Virus record (IMG/VR): IMGVR_UViG_3300031469_000006
Location: 1 to 39,699 of that record
Strand: one strand, 5' to 3'
DNA: 39,699 nucleotides
From: a virus
Below, piece by piece: positions 31,586-38,591 of the stretch. Each line of letters begins with the position of its first letter. Positions within the stretch are counted from its first letter, which is position 1. The position numbers and the translations under genes are program-made. The notes under the pieces are model-generated. The model was not told the DNA's origin, searched no databases, and saw nothing but the letters and a program-made list of their open reading frames with translations.

Positions 31586-31751
31586 TCTGGTAAAATTGAA
31601 GGGTGGCGGGCCCGTGATGGTCGTCGATGAAAAATCATCACAAAAAGGTGAATCCATCAGATACACCTGCACGTGGTATTGTTACGAAGAACACATGTTC
31701 AAGGAACACACGTTCAACAAGAAAATTATCGCAGTTTACGTTTCAAAATAA
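31572..31751 (+). CDS. DUF2158-like small protein, 59 aa
   Basis: MKIGDLVKLKGGGPVMVVDE is the opening of the YodC/DUF2158 family, short proteins of about 60 residues with unknown role; the middle has CTWYCYEEHMFKEHTF, also as in that family. The length agrees. It overlaps the previous gene and ends two bases before the next one. Confidence 0.7.
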   Translation: MKIGDLVKLKGGGPVMVVDEKSSQKGESIRYTCTWYCYEEHMFKEHTFNKKIIAVYVSK

Positions 31752-31752
31752 T

Positions 31753-32443
31753 ATGATGAATGTGTTACGAAAATTTATTCGTTCATTGATTCAAGAGGCG
31801 GCTTTTGATTCTGGTAACGCAGTTCAACAAAATCTTGCATTGTATTCATTTTCTTCACCTAAGAAAATACACGTAATTTTGTACAACACGAAGGGTGTTG
31901 ATGACGACATAGAAAAAGCGATTCAAATGTCAAACGGTTCATCTTCCTTAGTGGACAAAAATCGACCTCTAGTCATAGACATGATTAGTCATAGACATGA
32001 TGCAAAAACATATCATTGGTGTTTTGTATGCTGAGTTGAATGGTGAACATTACGAAGCATTGTGGATGGCGGCGATAAAGGGGTGGGGTCCGTTCATTTG
32101 GGATGTTGCTATGAAACTAACGGGGCAAATGGGGCTGATGCCTGATCGAGATCTTGTTTCAAATGATGCAACCAAGATGTTTTCAAAGTATTACGAACGA
32201 GACGATGTTGAACATATTCCACTTAAAAAGATGAGAAGCGTCACGTTAACGGGTGGCGTAAAATCTCATGATCTCCCCGAGCTTAATCAGGCTTACCGCT
32301 TCAAAGCGAATGCTGGCCCAGATATCAATGATTTGAAAAAGAACAACGACGCGTTAAACAACAAACATTTTCACATGGTTTCAGGTCATATCATGAAGGC
32401 CGCTGAAGAATTTTTTGTTCGTCGTAATCCCTTCAAGAAGTAA
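31753..32443 (+). pseudogene. Capsid-targeting-like GYGPL-family gene broken by a 16-bp duplication
   Basis: Starts MMNVLRKFIRSLIQEAAF (shared segment, IQE then Ala). It then follows the family plan (LALYSF, VILYNTKG) to a 16-bp tandem duplication at 31970-32001. With both copies the frame ends at 32034. With one copy it reads PLVIDMMQKHIIGVLYAELN and joins the downstream frame (WMAAIKGWGPFIWDVAMKLT, PDRDLVSNDATKMFSKYYER), giving 224 residues, the family's length. Internal re-initiation at ATG 31997 could still make the C-terminal part. Confidence 0.75.
31970..32001. repeat. 16-bp perfect tandem duplication
   Basis: TAGTCATAGACATGAT occurs twice with no gap (31970-31985, 31986-32001). It shifts the frame of the gene it lies in. 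Identical copies imply a recent event, or an assembly artefact. Confidence 0.9.
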
Positions 32444-32499
32444 TGAAACTCGTTGAAGAATTGATCGAGCAACAAATACTGCAAACGACAAACGAATGA
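32443..32499 (+). CDS. Possible 18-residue remnant of a targeting-type gene
   Basis: MKLVEELIEQQILQTTNE begins on the last base of the preceding stop and ends just before the endonuclease gene. Its helical, Leu/Ile/Glu pattern resembles the N-terminal segments of the packaged-protein candidates. It may be what remains of such a gene after the endonuclease moved in, or a chance frame. Confidence 0.3.
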   Translation: MKLVEELIEQQILQTTNE

Positions 32500-32502
32500 C
32501 TA

Positions 32503-33459
32503 ATGACGAAACGAGTATCACTAGAAGAAGTTAAACGACGAATTCGTGATATTCATGGTGACACAATTACGATGATTGATGAATCGTATACGTTCGTAAC
32601 GTCTCCGGCAAAATTCATTGATAAAGATTTCGGAGAATTTGACTCAAATCCCAAGTACGTATTTGATGGTCATTGTTGCAGGAATCGTGCTAATGTAAAT
32701 CGTCGTGCTACGAACATGAAATTGTATGGTTGTGAAGTATCCTCACAAAATGATAACGTTAAACAAAAAGGCAAGAAAACTTGCTTAGAGCGTTTTGGAG
32801 TTGATAACGTTTTTAAGCTTCATGATGTACATGAACGCGGTATACAAGCATCTATTTCTGAAAAATCTAGAAACAAAGCAAAACAAACTTGTATCAAACG
32901 ATACGGTGCTGAAAATCCTTTCGCTTCAAGTTCGATTAAACTTAAATGTCGTGAAACATTGATGAAAAACCATGGCGTTGAATCACCGATGCATAGCCCC
33001 GAAATCAAATCAAAGTACGATTGGAAACTTGCAAAAACTCGAGAACATCAAACTCGTAAATTGAATGGATCGTATGAAAGATCAAAGATCGAAGACACGT
33101 TTTTTACGATTCTTGTTGAAGAGTTTCAAAATATTGATCGACAGGTGATAATGAATGGTTGGGCGATAGATTTTTACATCAAGGACATTGACATGTACGT
33201 TCAATTCGATGGCATTTATTGGCATGGATTAGACAGACTGATTGAAGAAATTCGATTGTTCAAAAACCCAAGAGATGTACTGATTGAAGGAACGTTTAAA
33301 CGAGATCTTCAACAGAATGCTTGGTTTAAAACAAACAACAAGCAATTGGTTAGAATCACAGATAAGGAATTCAAGGAATGGCAAAAAGAAAAGAAGAGTC
33401 AGAACTCCCTTCAGACGTTGAAGGACTTGATTTTAGCGAAGAGCTCATTAAATCACTGA
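32503..33459 (+). CDS. EDxHD homing endonuclease, 318 aa
   Basis: Free-standing mobile nuclease upstream of uvsX. Middle repeats of the form TCLERFGVDNVF, TCIKRYGAENPF, TLMKNHGVESPM are the DNA-binding units; the nuclease core has WAIDFYIKDIDMYVQFDGIY followed by WHG. The C-terminal 82 bases overlap the start of uvsX in another frame. AT-rich relative to uvsX. An alternative start at 32500 is not excluded. Confidence 0.85.
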   Translation: MTKRVSLEEVKRRIRDIHGDTITMIDESYTFVTSPAKFIDKDFGEFDSNPKYVFDGHCCRNRANVNRRATNMKLYGCEVSSQNDNVKQKGKKTCLERFGVDNVFKLHDVHERGIQASISEKSRNKAKQTCIKRYGAENPFASSSIKLKCRETLMKNHGVESPMHSPEIKSKYDWKLAKTREHQTRKLNGSYERSKIEDTFFTILVEEFQNIDRQVIMNGWAIDFYIKDIDMYVQFDGIYWHGLDRLIEEIRLFKNPRDVLIEGTFKRDLQQNAWFKTNNKQLVRITDKEFKEWQKEKKSQNSLQTLKDLILAKSSLNH

Positions 33460-34553
33460 ACAAGGAATTTCAGACGAAGGTTGCATACAACCTTGCGACC
33501 ACTGACTCACCGACTCACGTTAAGAGGTGGATTTCTACTCGGTCAATACTGCTTGATTACGCCATTGCTAATCGTAAAAATGGTGGCATCCCCGAAGGCA
33601 GAGTGATAGAAATTTATGGAGAACCTTCGACGGGAAAATCTCATTTGGCCTTTGCTATCGCCAGGTCAGTCCAAGAACGAGGTGGTGTCGTTGTCTACAT
33701 CGACACCGAAAACGCAGTCCCGGTAGAGAAACTGGGTGCCATGGGTATCGATGTCAGTAAACGCTTCGTATATATCGACACTCACGAAACTGAGGAGGTA
33801 TTCCAGATCGCTGAATCTACGATCATGAAAGCGAAGGAGATGATCAAGGACGTTCCCATCCTCATCGTTTGGGACTCCGTTGCTCAAACATCTCCAAAAA
33901 TGGAACTCGAAGGAACGTACGAACAACAAACAATGGGTTTGCAGGCTCGTGTGATCTCAAAGGGAATGCGAAAGATCACCGGTGTGATCGGTCGAAACAA
34001 CGTCATCTTCCTGTGCCTCAATCAAACTCGTACGAACATCAACGCTGGTCCGTACAACGATCCGACGACCGTGCCGGGTGGGAAGGCGATTCCGTTCGCT
34101 GCTTCGGTTCGAATTGCACTGACTGGTGGTACCCCACTCAAGGATGCTTCGAACAACGTCGTTGGAAGCAAGGTCAACATTACGATCAAGAAGAACAAGG
34201 TCGGCCCGCCTTTCAAGAAGATGTCTCTGGAAATCCTGTTCGGTCGTGGTTTGAACGAGAACGAAGCGTTGTATGATACCTTATTCGATGCCACGAAGGC
34301 ATCTGGGGGTCACGTCGAAAGGAATGGAACGAAGTACTCCATTGACGGGGGTGGGGCATGGAAGACGTTCAAGGTAGTGGATGCGTCGGGAACTGTGATC
34401 AAGGACATCAAGTTCTACAAAGCAGCGTTTGCTGAAAAGGTATTGAATGATCCCGAATACCGTGAACACGTGCTTGAAATGATCGATGAAGTGCTCGTAA
34501 CAAAGCTCGATGGTTCTTCACCCGTTTCTTCAGAAGATGAGAACGATGTGTAA
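33378..34553 (+). CDS. uvsX: UvsX recombinase (RecA family), 391 aa
   Basis: Strand-exchange protein for phage recombination, repair and recombination-dependent replication. Walker A GEPSTGKS (81-88), Walker B ILIVWD (161-166), the Q-rich EQQTMGLQARVISKGMRK region and NQTRTNI (215-221) of loop 2 are all present. Length matches T4 UvsX. ATG 33378 lies within the endonuclease gene; the first 25 residues are charged and a later start is conceivable. Neighbours (ssDNA-binding protein upstream, helicase downstream) support the role. Confidence 0.9.
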   Translation: MAKRKEESELPSDVEGLDFSEELIKSLNKEFQTKVAYNLATTDSPTHVKRWISTRSILLDYAIANRKNGGIPEGRVIEIYGEPSTGKSHLAFAIARSVQERGGVVVYIDTENAVPVEKLGAMGIDVSKRFVYIDTHETEEVFQIAESTIMKAKEMIKDVPILIVWDSVAQTSPKMELEGTYEQQTMGLQARVISKGMRKITGVIGRNNVIFLCLNQTRTNINAGPYNDPTTVPGGKAIPFAASVRIALTGGTPLKDASNNVVGSKVNITIKKNKVGPPFKKMSLEILFGRGLNENEALYDTLFDATKASGGHVERNGTKYSIDGGGAWKTFKVVDASGTVIKDIKFYKAAFAEKVLNDPEYREHVLEMIDEVLVTKLDGSSPVSSEDENDV

Positions 34554-34845
34554 ATTAATGCACGATAAGACGTTCATCTTGTCAGGTTGTAGCATGTTTG
34601 TATCTGGTATTGCCGCACTATTACTGAAATCATTGTACATGGGTGCGAGTTTATTATTGGTAATGATTGTTGCACTCACCATCTGCATGATGAGATTCGT
34701 ACAGATTATCTGGACCGATTTTAAAAACATCTATAAAGATACTAGCAACATTTGTGAATGGCATAAAACTAACCCTCGTGGTAAAAGAGGTCATCCTGAT
34801 TACGATTTCTGTATTGGTGGAAAATGTGATGAGAACGATGTTTAA
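34546..34845 (+). CDS. Two-span membrane protein, 99 aa
   Basis: Starts at ATG 34546 overlapping the uvsX stop by eight bases; ATG 34558 is an alternative. Two membrane helices (FILSGCSMFVSGIAALLL and GASLLLVMIVALTICMM) and a soluble tail with Cys/His residues (NICEWHKTNPRGKRGH, DFCIGGKCDEND). Ends in DENDV, as uvsX does. Function unknown. Confidence 0.6.
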   Translation: MCKLMHDKTFILSGCSMFVSGIAALLLKSLYMGASLLLVMIVALTICMMRFVQIIWTDFKNIYKDTSNICEWHKTNPRGKRGHPDYDFCIGGKCDENDV

Positions 34846-35032
34846 GAAAATCTGGGACTACCTACTGTGGCCTTTTGGTTACATCCTCGAACGTGATCGA
34901 GCATCGATGGTCGGTCGATGCGAAGATTGTGGGCGATACGGGCAATTGAGACGCACGGTCGACCCGATGGGCGGGCCAGCTTGTGCTATGTGGAAGAATG
35001 TTTGTACCAATTGGAAAGAATGTAAGAAATGA
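34829..35032 (+). CDS. Small zinc-finger-like protein, 67 aa
   Basis: MRTMFKKIWDYLLWPFGYIL is an amphipathic, possibly membrane-binding helix. Then GRCEDCGRYGQLRRTVDP and later Cys (ACAMWKNVC, KECKK) form a likely zinc site. ATG 34829 or 34838 could be the start; both overlap the preceding gene. The stop overlaps the dUTPase start (ATGA). Confidence 0.55.
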   Translation: MRTMFKKIWDYLLWPFGYILERDRASMVGRCEDCGRYGQLRRTVDPMGGPACAMWKNVCTNWKECKK

Positions 35033-35679
35033 AAAAGAAATTCAGTGAACTATTCACAGGTAACAGAACTGCAATTGAAGTTCTACAAGAACCTCCGTCA
35101 TTCCATAAAATTGATGAACAAATTGACGTCATTCACAAGCACATTCAAGACACCACCGTGAAGAATTCAGTAACTTGGCCACTTGAAAGTGATCCCAATG
35201 GGCCTTATTCGATGCAACTCTTGTATCCAACATACGAAGTAAAATTGCCTGTCAACATTAAGTTCAAGCGATTGAACGAGAACGCAACGATTCCAACGTA
35301 CTCGACACCAGGATCAGCGGGTTGCGATCTATCGACGCCGTACGATTTTAGGTTACCCGCACATTCAACGTTGTTGGTGAAATTGGGATTCGCAATCGAG
35401 CTCCCCCCAAATCACGAAGCTCAGGTCAGATCGAGATCGGGACTTGCATTGAAGCACGGTGTCGTGGTTCAGAACAGCCCTGGCACGGTCGATGAAGATT
35501 TTCGCGGCGAAATGTGCGTGATCCTACACAACACAAGCGACACGCAATTGGAATTCGATGCCGGAGAACGCATCGCTCAAATGGTGATCGCACCCGTCAC
35601 ACGTGCAATTTCCACGGAAGTACCTGAATTGAACGATTCGTTGAGAGGATCTGGTGGATTTGGATCGACGGGTCAGTGA
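35029..35679 (+). CDS. dut: dUTPase with N-terminal extension, 216 aa
   Basis: Converts dUTP to dUMP, keeping uracil out of DNA. All five trimeric dUTPase motifs are visible: PGSAGCDL (94-101), RSRSGLA (134-140), GTVDEDFRGE (152-161), GERIAQMVI (179-187) and RGSGGFGST (206-214). Residues 1-75 are extra compared with the usual 150-residue enzyme and include TAIEVLQEPPSFH, shared with the protein at 31235. Coupled to its neighbours by ATGA and GTGA overlaps. Confidence 0.93.
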   Translation: MKKKFSELFTGNRTAIEVLQEPPSFHKIDEQIDVIHKHIQDTTVKNSVTWPLESDPNGPYSMQLLYPTYEVKLPVNIKFKRLNENATIPTYSTPGSAGCDLSTPYDFRLPAHSTLLVKLGFAIELPPNHEAQVRSRSGLALKHGVVVQNSPGTVDEDFRGEMCVILHNTSDTQLEFDAGERIAQMVIAPVTRAISTEVPELNDSLRGSGGFGSTGQ

Positions 35680-35948
35680 TTTACTTCAATAAAAAAATGA
35701 ACCGTCTTGCGTACAACATGTATGAAATGAAGTATGCATGGAATTTCATCGACAGGGGTGATGGGAAGATTGAAACTGTAATGGGGAATTTTGGATTTTC
35801 AATTCCTTCACGGTCGTTACATATTTTGCTGGGATCCGCCACAAATCAACATAAAACATTTGGTTACATCACCTTGTGTAAAGGTAGCGTGAGATGGGTT
35901 CCGTGTGCATCATTGCATCCCGTTCATCAAAATTGGTTCACCTCATGA
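35676..35948 (+). CDS. Hypothetical small protein, 90 aa
   Basis: GTG start overlapping the dUTPase stop, stop overlapping the exonuclease ATG. Tyr/Met-rich start (NRLAYNMYEMKYAWNFID), then strands (GKIETVMGNFGFSIPSRS, TFGYITLCKGSVRWVPCASL). Reads as a small beta domain. No family recognised; the coupled position suggests a role alongside replication genes. Confidence 0.6.
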   Translation: MIYFNKKMNRLAYNMYEMKYAWNFIDRGDGKIETVMGNFGFSIPSRSLHILLGSATNQHKTFGYITLCKGSVRWVPCASLHPVHQNWFTS

Positions 35949-36901
35949 ATACAACTCGACCCGTACTTTTGGTAGATGTCGCAAATATCTTCTTAAGAAA
36001 CATTGCCGCCTATCCTCAGATCAGTTCAAATGGTGATCCAATGGGAGGATTCATTGGAACTCTCAAGTCTCTGAAACGAATCATCGGTGAGACGGGTGCG
36101 AAAAGCGTCTACATGGCTTGGGAAGGTGGCGGGAGCTCAAGACGACGTCAACTCTTCCCCGAATACAAGCTGAAGCGTAAGCCTCAAAAATTGAATCGTT
36201 TCTACGAAGATGACATCCCAACGACTGATGATAACATCCAAAAGCAAACGTTCCTGTTGTTACAGGCTCTAAAGTACTTTCCGGTTTGTCAACTTTACGC
36301 TGAGAATGCTGAAGCTGATGATCTCATCGCGTACCTTTGCGAAAGGCATCTAAAGAACGAGAACAAGATCATCGTTTCAAGTGACAAGGATTTTTACCAA
36401 CTCTTGAACGACAACACGAAGATCTACAACCTTTACACGAAACGTACGATCGATAAATCAGAGGTCATTAAGCAATTCAGGATCTCAGCAAATAACTTTG
36501 CCGTCGCTAAGGCGTTGTGCGGTGATGAAGGTGATAACGTTCCCGGTCTTGAGAGAATGGGATTCAAGACGCTTATCAAGCATTTTCCGTTGCTGGGGCT
36601 CGAACAGGACGTGTCTCTTGATGACATCTTCAACTATTGCAGAACGCATATCGCTGAAAACAAGAACTTCAAAAGGGTTCTTGACTTCGAGAACGATGCA
36701 CGTCGAAACTGGCAACTCGTGTTCCTGAACGGTAACATGATCGCACCGAATCAAGCCGAAAGAATTGATCGAGTGATTGAAACCTGGACGCCGAAGGTGG
36801 ATAAGATGTCACTCGCCAAGCTCCTCATCAACGAGGGCTTGAACGACATCAATGTGAACGAGTTGCTTTATGGATTCAACGGTATTCAAAGGACGAAATG
36901 A
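35945..36901 (+). CDS. 5'-3' FEN-type exonuclease / RNase H, 318 aa
   Basis: Removes RNA primers and 5' flaps, like T4 RNase H and T5 exonuclease. Acidic clusters in order: LLVDVANIF (Asp11), MAWEGGGSSRRRQLFPEYK (cap region), ENAEADDLIAYL (Asp125, Asp126), SSDKDFYQLL (Asp147, Asp149), GDEGDNVPGL (Asp194, Asp197) of the helix-hairpin-helix. Length matches. ATG 35945 overlaps the previous stop as ATGA, so the earlier in-frame ATG is not used. Confidence 0.88.
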   Translation: MNTTRPVLLVDVANIFLRNIAAYPQISSNGDPMGGFIGTLKSLKRIIGETGAKSVYMAWEGGGSSRRRQLFPEYKLKRKPQKLNRFYEDDIPTTDDNIQKQTFLLLQALKYFPVCQLYAENAEADDLIAYLCERHLKNENKIIVSSDKDFYQLLNDNTKIYNLYTKRTIDKSEVIKQFRISANNFAVAKALCGDEGDNVPGLERMGFKTLIKHFPLLGLEQDVSLDDIFNYCRTHIAENKNFKRVLDFENDARRNWQLVFLNGNMIAPNQAERIDRVIETWTPKVDKMSLAKLLINEGLNDINVNELLYGFNGIQRTK

Positions 36902-37116
36902 AGTTCAATGAACTTCGACCGAACGATTGTTTGGTCGGAATTTCCCCCAACACAACTGGACGGCTCGTACTTGTAGTCGGAATAAACTCTAAACAAATGA
37001 TCATTCTCAATTCGGGAAAAGATTGTCTTGGACCATTACCGAAAATTCTCAAGGTAAATGACATGCAATTGATGACCAATGATGTCGAATTTCAGTGGAA
37101 AATCTTAAGAAAATGA
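36898..37116 (+). CDS. PGD-like small protein, 72 aa
   Basis: KFNELRPNDCLVGISPN is the PGD-family opening with Asn for Gly, followed by LVLVVGINSKQMIILNSGKD in the LLVI-ITLI positions. So a divergent member sits between exonuclease and helicase. ATGA overlaps at both ends. Function unknown; co-translation with replication proteins is the only hint. Confidence 0.65.
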   Translation: MKFNELRPNDCLVGISPNTTGRLVLVVGINSKQMIILNSGKDCLGPLPKILKVNDMQLMTNDVEFQWKILRK

Positions 37117-37457
37117 CAGATACTACCAACTCACTAGGACAATACGGTAAGGCTTTTCAAGAGGGTTGCGTTCAGGCTCTCATGGTTGACAAGGTCTGGG
37201 CTGAGCAGATTCTCGAAGTGTTCGATCCTGCTTATTTTGATCAAAAATACCTGCAATTTTTGGCATCGAGGTATTTCGAGTTCTGGAAGAAGTACAAGTC
37301 ATTTCCCAGCATTCAAATGCTTGTGACGATCATTGGTGATGAACTCAAGAAAGGCAGCGATTTGATGTTGAAGGAACAGGTCGTTTCCTACCTCGTCAAG
37401 ATGAAAGCCAATCCCAACCCTGGTGACATCGAGTTCATCAAGGAAAAAAAGCCTTGA
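37113..37457 (+). CDS. Replicative helicase, N-terminal domain
   Basis: First part of a T4 gp41/DnaB-type helicase. MTDTTNSLGQYGKAFQEG, then helices (LMVDKVWAEQILEVFDPAYF, YFEFWKKYKSFPSIQML) match the N-terminal dimerisation domain. The frame stops at 37455 right after an A7 run (37444-37450); one A fewer joins it (EFIKEKSLDFCRKQALKF) to the ATPase domain, giving 467 residues. Starts by ATGA overlap. Confidence 0.75.
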   Translation: MTDTTNSLGQYGKAFQEGCVQALMVDKVWAEQILEVFDPAYFDQKYLQFLASRYFEFWKKYKSFPSIQMLVTIIGDELKKGSDLMLKEQVVSYLVKMKANPNPGDIEFIKEKKP

Positions 37458-38517
37458 TTTTTGCAGAAAACAAGCTCTGAAGTTCGCGATGGGGCAGGCG
37501 GTCGATTGCATCGCATCGAACGACGGTAACTACGAACAGATCGTTGAGATCATCAAGAAGGCTGTGATGGTTGGTACGGCACCGAGCGTCGGTCATGATT
37601 TTTTCGAGGACGTTGAAGCAAGGTTCATTACAACCAAGCGTGAAGTGATACCCACGGGTCTCTCAGAGCTTGACAAGAAGGAGATCCTCCAGGGTGGGGC
37701 TGGAAAGGGTGAACTCAATGTTGTGCTTGCCAATACTGGCGTGGGTAAGTCACATTTGTTGGTCGCATTGGGTGCGAACGCACTGAAGCAAGGCTTCGAT
37801 GTTGTCCACTACACTCTCGAACTTTCTGAGACCGCTGTCGGTACTCGTTACGATTCGTACCTCTGTGACATCGATTCGAACGAGATCATTGACAACAAGG
37901 AAAAGGTGACATCGAGGTTGAAGGATACGACGCTTGGCAAGCTAGTGATCAAATCGTATCCGCCGAACATGCCCACAATCTACACGTTAAAGAGCCACCT
38001 CGAAAGGTTGGTGATCCAAAAGAACATTCGACCGGCGATGGTGATCATCGATTACGCTGACATCATGCGTTCAACACGTAAGTTCGATTCCCTAAGACAT
38101 GAATTGAAACTTGCATACGAAGAGCTAAGAGCATTCGCGATGGAGATGAACGTCGTTGTTTGGACCGCGAGTCAGTCGAACAAGGACGGTGCTAACAGCG
38201 ATGTCGTTGACATGTCAAACATGTCAGAAGCATACGGTAAGGCGATGGTCGCTGATTTCATCGTGTCAATCTCCAGAAAGTCTTACGAGAAAGCGAACGG
38301 TCAGGGCCGCTTGTACATTGCAAAGAATCGAGCTGGCAAGGATGGAATCTTGTATCCCATCAACATCAACACCGCTCGTAGCCAGTTCACCATCACCTCC
38401 GGTCCATCCGACATGCAAGAGTTCATTGGTGATGATAAAGAAAAGATGAAAGATCATTTGAAATCACGCTGGAATGAACTTAAAAACTCGAATCTTGTGA
38501 AAAAAGATCAAGGGTAA
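37423..38517 (+). CDS. Replicative helicase, ATPase domain
   Basis: RecA-like motor that unwinds the fork. Walker A NTGVGKSHL after GAGKGELNVVLA, DVVHYTLELSE, Walker B MVIIDYADIM, VWTASQSNKDG with the sensor Gln, and AKNRAGKDG near the end with the arginine finger region. The GTG at 37423 has no ribosome site and its first residues (TSSSSRKK) are out-of-frame translation of the N-domain, so this is better seen as the second half of one gene broken at A7. Confidence 0.85.
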   Translation: MTSSSSRKKSLDFCRKQALKFAMGQAVDCIASNDGNYEQIVEIIKKAVMVGTAPSVGHDFFEDVEARFITTKREVIPTGLSELDKKEILQGGAGKGELNVVLANTGVGKSHLLVALGANALKQGFDVVHYTLELSETAVGTRYDSYLCDIDSNEIIDNKEKVTSRLKDTTLGKLVIKSYPPNMPTIYTLKSHLERLVIQKNIRPAMVIIDYADIMRSTRKFDSLRHELKLAYEELRAFAMEMNVVVWTASQSNKDGANSDVVDMSNMSEAYGKAMVADFIVSISRKSYEKANGQGRLYIAKNRAGKDGILYPININTARSQFTITSGPSDMQEFIGDDKEKMKDHLKSRWNELKNSNLVKKDQG

Positions 38518-38591
38518 TAGTTCAAGTGTAACGGCTTCATTGTTCACAAAATGATTGAATTCGTTACCTTTTGGACATAGGTATTAGACTC

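Noticed and set aside
37444-37451. In-phase A AAA AAG in the helicase gene as a -1 frameshift site
   Set aside because: The -1 frame stops after nine codons, and the ATPase domain is in the +1 frame, so -1 slippage would not produce the enzyme.
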